NCBI RefSeq assembly: GCF_029623955.1
Contig: NZ_JARSBP010000003.1
Coordinates: 1,054,001-1,118,000, forward strand
Reading direction: 5' to 3'
DNA length: 64,000 bases
Source of the DNA: Mycobacterium sp. 236(2023)
GTDB taxonomy: Bacteria; Actinomycetota; Actinomycetes; Mycobacteriales; Mycobacteriaceae
Of this stretch, positions 1 through 7,263 are shown piece by piece (position 1 is the stretch's first letter; every line of letters starts with the position of its first letter). The notes under the pieces are model-generated. The model had not been told where the DNA came from. It searched no databases and saw nothing but the letters and a program-made list of their open reading frames with translations. Both the position numbers and the translations under genes were made by a program.

Positions 1-659
1 TGCTGTCGGGCACCCGCCGGGGCGTCCTTCGTGTGGGCTACCTCATCGGCACCGGTGCGGACCTGTTGTTCCGGCTCGTCCGCCATTTCGGCGCGGCGTA
101 TCCCGACGTCACGGTCGAGCCGATCGAGTTCGACTTCTCCGACCCGACGGCGGGTCTGGCCGACGGCGCCACCGAGGTCGCCATCATCCGGCCGCCGGTC
201 GACCTGCCCGACCACCGCATGCTGATCCTCGACTCGGAATCGTGGGTGGCGTGTCTGCCCCGCGATCACCGGCTCGCGGAGCGCAGCGAAGTGCAGATCG
301 CCGAACTTCTCGACGACCCCATCGTGTGTGCCCCGCTGACGGCGGGCACCTGGCGCGACTACTGGCTCGCGATGGACGTCCGCGGCAACCGGCCGCCGAC
401 GATCGCCGCGGTGGCGGCGACGTACGAGGCCGAGACGACGGCGATCGCCCGCGGGCTGGGGATCAGTTTCACGACGTCGTCGGTGGCTCGGTTCTACGAC
501 CGGCCGGGCATCGTCTATGTGCCGATCAGCGATCGACCGCTCAGTCATACGGCGCTGGCGTGGAACCCGGCCGACCTCACCCCGCAGGCGGATGCGCTGG
601 TCAGGCACGTGCAGTCGCAGTGGAGTTTCGGCGACTCCGATAACCCGGACCACCACTGA
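1..659 (+). CDS. LysR-family transcriptional regulator, C-terminal part (5' end outside window)
   Basis: The frame is open from base 3 to a TGA at 657-659. It reads as the effector-binding domain of a LysR regulator: the start of the periplasmic-binding-protein-like fold (GVLRVGYLIGTGADLL), a middle segment with a DHRLAERSEV stretch, and the typical late LysR core ending in AIARGLGISFTTSSVARF. The DNA-binding HTH lies upstream of the window, so the target cannot be read. It runs in the same direction as the permease and transaminase that follow after about 100 bases. LysR regulators often control adjacent genes, so a role in regulating those two genes is an inference from position only. Confidence 0.85.
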   Translation, partial: LSGTRRGVLRVGYLIGTGADLLFRLVRHFGAAYPDVTVEPIEFDFSDPTAGLADGATEVAIIRPPVDLPDHRMLILDSESWVACLPRDHRLAERSEVQIAELLDDPIVCAPLTAGTWRDYWLAMDVRGNRPPTIAAVAATYEAETTAIARGLGISFTTSSVARFYDRPGIVYVPISDRPLSHTALAWNPADLTPQADALVRHVQSQWSFGDSDNPDHH

Positions 660-725
660 TAAGCGCAGGTTATGAGCAGATCAAAACATGAAACTTCCGG
701 TGTCCCTCGGATGACGGTTTCCTGT

Positions 726-759
726 CTCCAGGTGTTCTTCCCACTCGTTTGACCTGGAG
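726..759 (+). promoter_or_regulatory. Stem-loop covering the permease ribosome-binding site
   Basis: An 8-base perfect inverted repeat, CTCCAGGT (726-733) and ACCTGGAG (752-759), is separated by 18 bases. The right arm contains the GGAG Shine-Dalgarno that sits 5 bases before the ATG at 765. If transcribed, the hairpin would mask the ribosome-binding site of the permease gene. Whether this is regulatory or chance is unknown. Confidence 0.45.
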
Positions 760-764
760 TGACC

Positions 765-2267
765 ATGACCGAATCCATCGCACCACCCACTCATTCACCG
801 CAGCACGGCCTCAGCGCCGAGGACGCGAAGCTCGCCGAACTCGGCTACACGCAGAAGCTGGACCGCTCGGTCGGCAAGCTCGCATCGTTCGCGATCGGTT
901 TCGCGACGATCAGCGCGACCACCGCCGTCTTCACCGGCTTCGGCGCCGGCTACTTCACCGCGGGCGCCCCGTTCGTGTGGACGCTGCTGCTCGCCGGCGC
1001 CGTGTTCGCGTTGTGGACGTTCATCGCCGCCGACCTGACCGCCAAGCTGCCCCTGGCCGGCTACTCGTACCAGTGGATCAGCCGGATCAACGGCCCCAAC
1101 CTCGCGTGGTTCACCGGCTTCATCGCGCTGATGGGCTGGGTCTGTGGGATGACCGGCGTCGGCTTCATCCTGTCCGGCTACCTCGGCGGACTTCTGGGCT
1201 GGAGCATGACGCAGACCACCCAGATCCTGCTCGCCATCGCCGTGGTGTTCGTCTGCGTGCTGATCAACATCTACGGCGTGCGCTTCGCGACGATGGTCAA
1301 CAACATCGGTGTCAGCCTGGAGCTGGTGATCACCGTCGGTGCCACCGCTTTGATCGCGATCATCGCGTTCTCCGCACCCGAGAACCACCAACCGATCTCG
1401 ACGCTGTTCACCGGCGGCGAATCCGGCGACAAGGACTCCTACATGCTGGCCTGGCTGGCAGCGGCCCTGGGCCCGTTCTTCGGCCTGATCGGCGTGGAAT
1501 CCGGTGCCGATGTGGCCGAGGAGACCAAGGACGCCCGCCGCGTCGTGCCGAAGACGATGTTCTATGCGCTGATCACGTCGATCGTCATCGAGTTCCTGAT
1601 GTACGTGGTCTACGTGCTGGCCATCAAGGATCCCGTTGCGGTGGAGGCCAACTCGGCCGCGCCCATCGAGGAGATCATCACCCAGCAGGCCGGCCCCACC
1701 GTCACGAAGATCGTGGTCGCGATCGCGCTGACGAACATCCTCGCGTGCCTGCTCGCCAACATCCTGGTCGCCACCCGGCTGACGTACTCGATGGCCCGCG
1801 ACAACATGCTGCCCTTCTCCCACGTGTGGCGGCATGTGTCCCCGAAGAGCAAGGCCCCGACGTTCGCCGTCCTCGGATTGGGTTGCCTGTCAACGGTTCT
1901 GTTGTTGTCGGCCCTGGTCAACGAGAAGGCCTTCAATTACATCATCGGCATCGCGTCGCTGCTGTTCTTCTTCGTCTACATCCTGCAGACCATCGGCCTG
2001 CTCGTCGGCTACAAACGCGGCACGATCCCCGCTCCTGAGCCGGGCACGTTCGACCTCGGGAAGTTCCGGCTGCCGCTGTATGTGACCGCGCTGGTCGTGT
2101 TCCTCGGGGTCGCCGTCGCCCTGCTCTTCCTCCCGCAGTTCACCAGCAACAAGTGGGTCTTCCTCGGCATCGTCGTGCTCGCCGCGATCTGGTGGGCCAC
2201 CGGCCTCAAATCGCGGCTCGCCAAGGGCGACGCCGGCGCCGATTACGCCAAGACACATAACCTCTGA
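765..2267 (+). CDS. APC-superfamily amino acid/amine permease
   Basis: The protein has about 500 residues and roughly twelve hydrophobic segments, typical of amino acid-polyamine-organocation permeases. A soluble N-terminus of about 40 residues is followed by the first membrane segment (LASFAIGFATISATTAVF), and the loop GVESGADVAEETKDARRVVP matches the conserved amphipathic loop of the family. ATG 765 is preferred over GTG 759 because GGAG (756-759) is 5 bases upstream of it and the GTG would overlap that site. The stop is 13 bases from the transaminase start and carries its AAAGGA ribosome-binding site, so the two are almost certainly co-transcribed. The pairing suggests import of the substrate that the transaminase consumes. 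Substrate specificity cannot be read from sequence. Confidence 0.88.
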   Translation: MTESIAPPTHSPQHGLSAEDAKLAELGYTQKLDRSVGKLASFAIGFATISATTAVFTGFGAGYFTAGAPFVWTLLLAGAVFALWTFIAADLTAKLPLAGYSYQWISRINGPNLAWFTGFIALMGWVCGMTGVGFILSGYLGGLLGWSMTQTTQILLAIAVVFVCVLINIYGVRFATMVNNIGVSLELVITVGATALIAIIAFSAPENHQPISTLFTGGESGDKDSYMLAWLAAALGPFFGLIGVESGADVAEETKDARRVVPKTMFYALITSIVIEFLMYVVYVLAIKDPVAVEANSAAPIEEIITQQAGPTVTKIVVAIALTNILACLLANILVATRLTYSMARDNMLPFSHVWRHVSPKSKAPTFAVLGLGCLSTVLLLSALVNEKAFNYIIGIASLLFFFVYILQTIGLLVGYKRGTIPAPEPGTFDLGKFRLPLYVTALVVFLGVAVALLFLPQFTSNKWVFLGIVVLAAIWWATGLKSRLAKGDAGADYAKTHNL

Positions 2268-2280
2268 AAGGAATCTCGAA

Positions 2281-3288
2281 ATGAGTGTTGGAACCTCTAA
2301 CCTCGTCGCCGTCGAACCCGGAGCCATCCGCGAGGATACCCCGCCCGGATCGGTGATCCAGTACAGCGACTACGAACTCGACTACTCCAGCCCGTACGCC
2401 GGCGGCGTCGCCTGGATCGAGGGGGAGTTCCTCCCCGCCGAGGACGCCAAGATCTCGATCTTCGACACCGGGTTCGGCCACTCCGACCTGACGTACACCG
2501 TGGCACATGTGTGGCACGGCAACATCTTCCGGCTCGGTGATCACCTGGACCGGCTGCTCGACGGCGCGCGAAAGCTGCGTCTGGACGCCGGCTACACGAA
2601 GGACGAACTGGCCGACATCACCAAGCAGTGCGTCAGCATGTCGCAGCTGCGGGAGTCGTTCGTGAACCTGACCGTGACGCGCGGCTACGGAAAGCGCAAG
2701 GGCGAGAAGGACCTCACCAAGCTGACCCATCAGGTGTACATCTACGCGATCCCGTACCTGTGGGCGTTCCCGCCCGCCGAGCAGATCTTCGGCACCACCG
2801 CCGTCGTGCCGCGCCACGTGCGGCGTGCCGGCCGCAACACCGTCGACCCGACCATCAAGAACTACCAGTGGGGAGACCTGACCGCGGCCAGCTTCGAGGC
2901 CAAGGACCGCGGCGCCCGCACCGCGATCCTGATGGACGCCGACAACTGCGTCGCCGAAGGGCCCGGTTTCAACGTCTGCATCGTCAAGGACGGCAAGCTG
3001 TCCTCGCCGTCGCGAAATGCGTTGCCTGGCATCACCCGTAAGACCGTGTTCGAGCTCGCCGACCAGATGGGCATCGAGGCGACGCTGCGCGATGTCACGA
3101 GCCACGAGCTCTACGACGCCGACGAGATCATGGCCGTCACCACCGCAGGCGGCGTGACGCCCATCAACACGCTCGACGGGGAAGCCATCGGCAACGGTGA
3201 ACCCGGCCCGATGACCGTCGCCATCCGTGATCGTTTTTGGGCGTTGATGGACGAGCCGTCACCGCTGATCGAAGCCATCCAGTACTGA
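2281..3288 (+). CDS. Class IV PLP aminotransferase, (R)-selective amine transaminase type
   Basis: This 335-residue fold-type IV PLP enzyme resembles, as remembered, the (R)-amine transaminase described from Mycobacterium vanbaalenii and, more distantly, the fungal Aspergillus terreus enzyme. Supporting residues are H67 and Y72 in FGHSDLTYTV, FVNLTVTRG at 127-135, the PLP lysine K193 in PTIKNYQWGDL, the cofactor-phosphate loops GPGFN and TTAGGVTP, and a D-E pair just before the latter. Branched-chain aminotransferases differ around the H/Y and FVNL positions. The expected reaction moves an amino group from an (R)-amine or D-amino acid to a keto acid such as pyruvate in the cytosol. AAAGGA lies 8 bases before ATG. 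The co-transcribed permease fits a catabolic role. The natural substrate is not known. Confidence 0.88.
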   Translation: MSVGTSNLVAVEPGAIREDTPPGSVIQYSDYELDYSSPYAGGVAWIEGEFLPAEDAKISIFDTGFGHSDLTYTVAHVWHGNIFRLGDHLDRLLDGARKLRLDAGYTKDELADITKQCVSMSQLRESFVNLTVTRGYGKRKGEKDLTKLTHQVYIYAIPYLWAFPPAEQIFGTTAVVPRHVRRAGRNTVDPTIKNYQWGDLTAASFEAKDRGARTAILMDADNCVAEGPGFNVCIVKDGKLSSPSRNALPGITRKTVFELADQMGIEATLRDVTSHELYDADEIMAVTTAGGVTPINTLDGEAIGNGEPGPMTVAIRDRFWALMDEPSPLIEAIQY

Positions 3289-3361
3289 GGGGCTTCGCTG
3301 CACACTCGAGCCGAGATCGACGCTACGGTCGTGCTTCACCGATGGATTGCCGGGATGACGG

Positions 3362-3397
3362 CCGTGGTGTCGAGTTGGGCCGACGCCGACACCACGG
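3362..3397 (+). terminator. Strong hairpin after the transaminase, candidate terminator
   Basis: The inverted repeat CCGTGGTGTCG (3362-3372) and CGACACCACGG (3387-3397) is perfect over 11 base pairs with a 14-base loop. It lies 74 bases downstream of the transaminase stop. No T-run follows, which is common for mycobacterial terminators. The rest of 3289-3500 shows no convincing gene. Confidence 0.5.
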
Positions 3398-3500
3398 TTG
3401 CGATTGGCTAAACGCCGCCTCCCTTGGCAGCCGTGGCGTCGAATCGGTGTACAGCGTCCGGAAACGGGCATCGGAAAGCTTGAGACGGCTGCCGCCCGGC

Positions 3501-3506
3501 TAACGT
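3501..3506 (+). promoter_or_regulatory. -10 element TAACGT for leaderless dapE
   Basis: TAACGT fits the mycobacterial TANNNT -10 pattern. It is followed by 6 bases and then the GTG at 3513, so transcription would begin at the start codon itself. No Shine-Dalgarno precedes the GTG. Confidence 0.5.
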
Positions 3507-3512
3507 GGTCGT

Positions 3513-4577
3513 GTGCTTGATCTACACGGTGATCCGATCGCGCTGACCGCTGCGCTCGTGGACATTCCCAGCGAGTCGCGGCATGAGACGCGTATCGCCG
3601 ACGAGATCGAGGCCGCGCTGCGCGAGCAGGCCGCGGGCTTCGAGGTCATCCGCAACGGCGATGCCGTGCTGGCCCGCACGAATTTCGGCAAACCGTCACG
3701 CGTGCTGCTGGCCGGGCACACCGACACCGTCCCCGCCGCGGACAACGTGCCCAGCAGGCGCGACGGTGGCATCCTGCACGGCTGCGGGACGTCGGACATG
3801 AAGTCCGGCGACGCGGTGTTCCTGCACCTGGCGGCCACCGTCGCCGAACCCGCACACGACATCACCCTCGTCATGTACGACTGCGAGGAGATCGAGGCAT
3901 CCGCCAACGGCCTCGGCCGCATCGAGCGCGAGTTGCCCGAATGGCTGGCCGCCGACGTCGCGATCCTCGGGGAACCGTCCGGCGGCTACATCGAAGCGGG
4001 CTGCCAGGGCACCCTGCGGGTGGTGCTGCGCGCGACGGGGACACGAGCGCATTCAGCACGGTCGTGGCTGGGCGACAACGCGATTCACAAACTCGGCAAG
4101 GTGCTCGAGCGGCTCGACACCTACGAGGCGCGCAACGTCGACATCGACGGCTGCGTCTACCGCGAGGGCCTGTCCGCGGTGCGCATCGACGGCGGCATCG
4201 CCGGCAATGTCATCCCGGACTCAGCCACTGCGACCGTCAACTTCCGCTTCGCGCCGGACCGCAGCGTGGAGCAGGCCTTCGTGCACGTTCAAGAGGTGTT
4301 CGACGGTCTCGACGTGTCGATGGAGCTCACCGACTCCGCCTCGGGAGCTCTCCCCGGCCTGACCCGGCCCGCCGCGGCAGCGCTCGTCGCAGCTGCCGGC
4401 GGGCAGGTGCGGGCCAAATACGGCTGGACGGATGTGGCGCGCTTCGCTGCGCTGGGCATTCCCGCCGTCAACTACGGCCCGGGAGACCCGAATCTGGCGC
4501 ACCGGGTCGACGAGCACGTCGACGTCCAGCAGATCACCGCGGTCACCGACACGCTGCGGAGTTACTTAATCGGTTGA
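3513..4577 (+). CDS. dapE: Succinyl-diaminopimelate desuccinylase
   Basis: The 354-residue M20-family metallopeptidase hydrolyses N-succinyl-LL-2,6-diaminopimelate to LL-diaminopimelate and succinate, in the lysine and peptidoglycan precursor pathway. Metal-binding motifs are visible: H69 with D71 in [11 protein letters not shown]95 in GTSDMK, the E125/E126 pair in CEEIE, the EPS motif near 156, and a late histidine in LAHRVDEH. A dimerisation (lid) domain fills roughly 170-290. Length and motifs match actinobacterial DapE, and the position equals Rv1202 in M. tuberculosis synteny. The start is GTG 3513, placed by an upstream -10 element that predicts a leaderless message. Confidence 0.95.
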   Translation: MLDLHGDPIALTAALVDIPSESRHETRIADEIEAALREQAAGFEVIRNGDAVLARTNFGKPSRVLLAGHTDTVPAADNVPSRRDGGILHGCGTSDMKSGDAVFLHLAATVAEPAHDITLVMYDCEEIEASANGLGRIERELPEWLAADVAILGEPSGGYIEAGCQGTLRVVLRATGTRAHSARSWLGDNAIHKLGKVLERLDTYEARNVDIDGCVYREGLSAVRIDGGIAGNVIPDSATATVNFRFAPDRSVEQAFVHVQEVFDGLDVSMELTDSASGALPGLTRPAAAALVAAAGGQVRAKYGWTDVARFAALGIPAVNYGPGDPNLAHRVDEHVDVQQITAVTDTLRSYLIG

Positions 4578-4586
4578 CCGTGCCGA

Positions 4587-4592
4587 TACCCT
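4587..4592 (+). promoter_or_regulatory. -10 element TACCCT ahead of the ABC-F leader
   Basis: TACCCT (TANNNT) is followed by 6 bases (GAATTC) and then the ATG at 4599, predicting a transcript that starts on that ATG. A TTGACC at 4574-4579 is only 7 bases upstream and is too close to be its -35. Confidence 0.45.
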
Positions 4593-4598
4593 GAATTC

Positions 4599-4613
4599 AT
4601 GCTCTCGCGCTGA
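4599..4613 (+). CDS. Putative four-codon leader ORF (MLSR) upstream of ABC-F gene
   Basis: ATG CTC TCG CGC TGA forms a four-codon reading frame that would be the first element of the transcript predicted from the TACCCT -10 site. It ends 41 bases before the ABC-F start codon. Short translated leaders ahead of ABC-F or other antibiotic-resistance genes are an established attenuation arrangement in bacteria, and leaderless short ORFs are common in mycobacteria. That this one is translated or regulatory is an inference. Such a short frame could also arise by chance. Confidence 0.35.
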   Translation: MLSR

Positions 4614-4654
4614 CGGCCCCCGGTCTCTGTTCGCACCATCATGAGAGCTTCTGC

Positions 4655-6271
4655 ATGCCTTCAGTAATCTGCACCCACCTTTCGTTCTCCTGGCCCGACG
4701 GGCTCGCCGAAACCCCGCTGTTCGACGATCTGTCCTTTACCGTCGGCCCGGGACGCACCGGACTCGTTGCCGCCAACGGCGCGGGAAAAAGCACGCTGCT
4801 GCGCCTGATCGCCGGTGAGTTACGGCCCACCACAGGCACGCTCGCCGCCGACGGGATCGTCGGCTATCTGCCGCAGACACTGCCGCTGCTCGACGACCGC
4901 ACCGTCGCCGAGGTGCTCGGCGTTGCGCCGGTGATCCACGCACTCAACGCGTTGGCCGCAGGCGATTCCAGCGACGACGTGTTCGCCACGATCGGCGACG
5001 ACTGGGATGTCGAAGAGCGCGCCCACGCCCAACTGGCGCGGCTGGGTCTCGGGGACATCGGTCTCGACCGGTCGCTGCGGTCGCTGTCCGGCGGCGAAGT
5101 GGTCACCCTCGGACTGGCGCGGGAACTGTTGCGGCGCCCCGACATACTGCTCCTCGACGAACCCACCAACAACCTCGACGCCGCCGGCAAGCACCGCCTG
5201 TACGACGCGCTCGACGAGTTCACCGGATGTCTCCTCCTTGTCAGTCACGACCGTGTGCTCCTCGACCGGATGGACCGCATCGCCGAGCTCTATCGCGGCG
5301 ACATGATCTCCTATGGCGGGAATTTCACCGACTACCGGCAGGTCCTCGACGACTCGCGGAAGGCGGCCGAAGAGTCGGTACGCAACGCTGAGCAACTACT
5401 CAAGCGCGAGAAGCGGCAACGTCAGCAGGCCCGCGAACGGTCCGACCGGAAATCGGGGACCGCCCAACGCACCATCAAGGACGCCGGGCTTCCGAAGATC
5501 ATCGCCGGCGCCATGAAACGCCGGGCCCAGGAGACGGCCGGCCGCTCCGACGACGTCCACGCCAAGCGCATCGACGACGCCAGGTCGCGTCTCGACGATG
5601 CCGAGCGTGCGCTGCGTGACGACGACGCGCTCGTCCTCGACTTGCCCGACACCGCTGTCCCGTCAGGCCGGATGGTGCTGGCAGTCAACGGCTTACGGGT
5701 CACCCGAGACCGCAGGACGATCCTCGACAGTGTCGACCTTCTGGTCTGCGGACCCGAACGCATCGCACTCACGGGGCCCAACGGGGCCGGGAAAACCACC
5801 TTGCTCAGATCGTTGACCGGCGAGATCAAACCTGATTCCGGGACCATCCAGGTGGTCGACGGGCGAGCCGCCTACCTGTCGCAGCGTCTGGACGTGCTCG
5901 ACGACGACCGGACGGTCGCCGAGAACCTCGCCGCGTCCGCCCCGGGCCTGTCGGTCACCCGCCGCAGACACCTGTTGTCACAGTTCCTGTTTCGCGGCGA
6001 CGCGGTAGACCGGCCGGTGCGCTGGCTCTCCGGTGGTGAGCGGCTGCGCGCGACGCTGGCCTGCGTGCTTTACGCCGAGCCCGCGCCGCAACTACTGCTC
6101 CTCGACGAGCCGACCAACAACCTCGACCTCACCAGCGTCGAACAGCTGGAGAACGCGTTGGTTGCTTACCAGGGTGCGTTCGTCGTGGTCAGCCACGATG
6201 CGTCGTTCCTCGATCGGATCGGCGTGAATCGCGTTCTGCACCTGGCAGATTCCCGGCTCGCCGAGATCTAG
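4655..6271 (+). CDS. ABC-F family ATPase (ribosome-associated, possible antibiotic resistance)
   Basis: The 538-residue protein has two nucleotide-binding domains on one chain and no membrane segments, the ABC-F layout. Domain 1 has a Walker A AANGAGKST near 39-47 (the usual first Gly is Ala), signature LSGGE and LLLDEPTNNLD. Domain 2 has GPNGAGKTT, LSGGERLRA and a second LLLDEPTNNLD. The charged linker between them (about 230-320, with KREKRQRQQARERSDRK) matches the inter-domain region that reaches into the ribosome in this family. Members act on translation, either housekeeping or displacing antibiotics from ribosomes. Which applies here cannot be decided. The gene sits between dapE and the EspC-like gene, with no counterpart I recall at this site in M. 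tuberculosis. Its stop overlaps the convergent gene by 4 bases. Confidence 0.9.
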   Translation: MPSVICTHLSFSWPDGLAETPLFDDLSFTVGPGRTGLVAANGAGKSTLLRLIAGELRPTTGTLAADGIVGYLPQTLPLLDDRTVAEVLGVAPVIHALNALAAGDSSDDVFATIGDDWDVEERAHAQLARLGLGDIGLDRSLRSLSGGEVVTLGLARELLRRPDILLLDEPTNNLDAAGKHRLYDALDEFTGCLLLVSHDRVLLDRMDRIAELYRGDMISYGGNFTDYRQVLDDSRKAAEESVRNAEQLLKREKRQRQQARERSDRKSGTAQRTIKDAGLPKIIAGAMKRRAQETAGRSDDVHAKRIDDARSRLDDAERALRDDDALVLDLPDTAVPSGRMVLAVNGLRVTRDRRTILDSVDLLVCGPERIALTGPNGAGKTTLLRSLTGEIKPDSGTIQVVDGRAAYLSQRLDVLDDDRTVAENLAASAPGLSVTRRRHLLSQFLFRGDAVDRPVRWLSGGERLRATLACVLYAEPAPQLLLLDEPTNNLDLTSVEQLENALVAYQGAFVVVSHDASFLDRIGVNRVLHLADSRLAEI

Positions 6272-6987
6272 CCGAAAGAAGGACGGGTGGGCGCAGGACG
6301 CTCCGGGGCGGGCGGGGGAAGCGGAGCGGGCTCAGGTTCGGCGTCCACCCCGGGATCCGCCTGCTCATCGCGGGCGGACTCCTCGGATTCCTCGTCGGAG
6401 TCCTCCTCGGGCTTCTCGTCGGGTAACGGGATCTCAACCTCCGCATCCGGCGCCTCGGAGGTCACCGAAGGCTCTGCAGCCGAAGCGCTTTGGGACATCT
6501 GTTGCAGACCTTGCATCAGCGCCTGCGGCAATTGCGTGAGCGGCTGGGCCAGTGCAGCCAGCGGTGCGCCGAGCAGCTGACCCATTTGTGCGAGCTGGCC
6601 GACCTGGCCCATCGCCTGACCGAGCGCGTCCGCCCCACCGCCGGACGATGCCACGGATTCAGTGGCTGCCCCGCCTTGAGAGATCTGGTCGGCCGCGGCG
6701 CGAATCGCATCGCCACCGGCCTGGTCTCCGCGCTCGTAGGCAATCGCCGACTGGTGCAACAGCTCCGAGATGAGCGAGCCCGCAGCCTGCGTATCGGTCA
6801 TCGCGCCGGACCTGCTACCCAGCGTGCCTGCCAGGGCGGTGTCGACCCCGGCGGCGATGGCACCGTGAGAAGCACCGAGAGATCCCGGGGGAGCGGCCGC
6901 CAGCGACCCGAGGCCCGCGGAGACGCCTGAATGGATATCGCCGAGACCGTGCACACCGGCGACGTCCACTGAGAGCGAGTCGGTCAT
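6268..6987 (-). CDS. EspC-like type VII (ESX) secretion substrate with acidic Pro-rich tail
   Basis: The 239-residue protein starts at the ATG whose first base is 6987, with GGAGG 5 bases upstream. The N-terminal 100 residues form an alanine-rich helical hairpin of the ESX/EspC kind, ending in YERGD (84-88), the YxxxD/E secretion signal of type VII substrates. The middle is rich in Gly, Gln and Leu, and the last 70 residues are acidic then proline-rich (EEDSDEESEES, then PAPLPPPAPE), an architecture seen in secreted Esp proteins. No signal peptide is present, as expected for ESX export. An ATTTTA at 7014-7019 gives a TAAAAT -10 on the minus strand. Family assignment rests on the motif and composition; no ESX cluster is in the window. 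Confidence 0.65.
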   Translation of the reverse strand: MTDSLSVDVAGVHGLGDIHSGVSAGLGSLAAAPPGSLGASHGAIAAGVDTALAGTLGSRSGAMTDTQAAGSLISELLHQSAIAYERGDQAGGDAIRAAADQISQGGAATESVASSGGGADALGQAMGQVGQLAQMGQLLGAPLAALAQPLTQLPQALMQGLQQMSQSASAAEPSVTSEAPDAEVEIPLPDEKPEEDSDEESEESARDEQADPGVDAEPEPAPLPPPAPERPAPTRPSFG

Positions 6988-7013
6988 CACATCCTCCAGA
7001 ATCGTCGGATCCG

Positions 7014-7019
7014 ATTTTA
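7014..7019 (-). promoter_or_regulatory. -10 element TAAAAT for the EspC-like gene
   Basis: Read on the minus strand, TAAAAT is a near-ideal mycobacterial -10 in an otherwise GC-rich spacer. It lies 27 bases upstream of the start codon with a GGAGG site in between. Confidence 0.45.
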
Positions 7020-7062
7020 TTGCCGCGCTCCGGGGCCCCGGCGCACCAATTACCGTGGACGG

Positions 7063-7263
7063 ATGGATGCCCTCAAGATCGCCCTGGTCGTCTTCCTGGC
7101 CCTGGCCGTTCTGACCGTCATCGTGGTGTTCGTGCGCGGCATCCTGTCGAAGGGCTTTCCCACCCGGGAATCGTCGAGCCACTTCGACCAGATCAGTTAC
7201 GGCGCAATGCCGCCGACCCCCAAGCCGCCGTGGGCCGAGGAGCGTGACGGCGAGTCCCGCTAA
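7063..7263 (+). CDS. Small single-pass membrane protein, function unknown
   Basis: The 66-residue protein starts with a short cytoplasmic MDALK, then one hydrophobic helix (about 6-27, IALVVFLALAVLTVIVVFV), then a proline-containing tail ending PPTPKPPWAEE. Composition and codon use look coding. It is divergent from the EspC-like gene and its TAA overlaps the stop of the large minus-strand gene by 4 bases. I do not recognise a family. Confidence 0.65.
   Translation: MDALKIALVVFLALAVLTVIVVFVRGILSKGFPTRESSSHFDQISYGAMPPTPKPPWAEERDGESR

Noticed and set aside
4574..4592. TTGACC and TACCCT read as a -35/-10 pair
   Set aside because: The spacing is 7 bases, far below the roughly 17 required. Only the -10 was kept.
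6287..6930. Plus-strand Ser/Gly-rich open frames opposite the EspC-like gene
   Set aside because: They follow from the codon structure of the minus-strand gene, which has a ribosome-binding site, a -10 element and a secretion motif.
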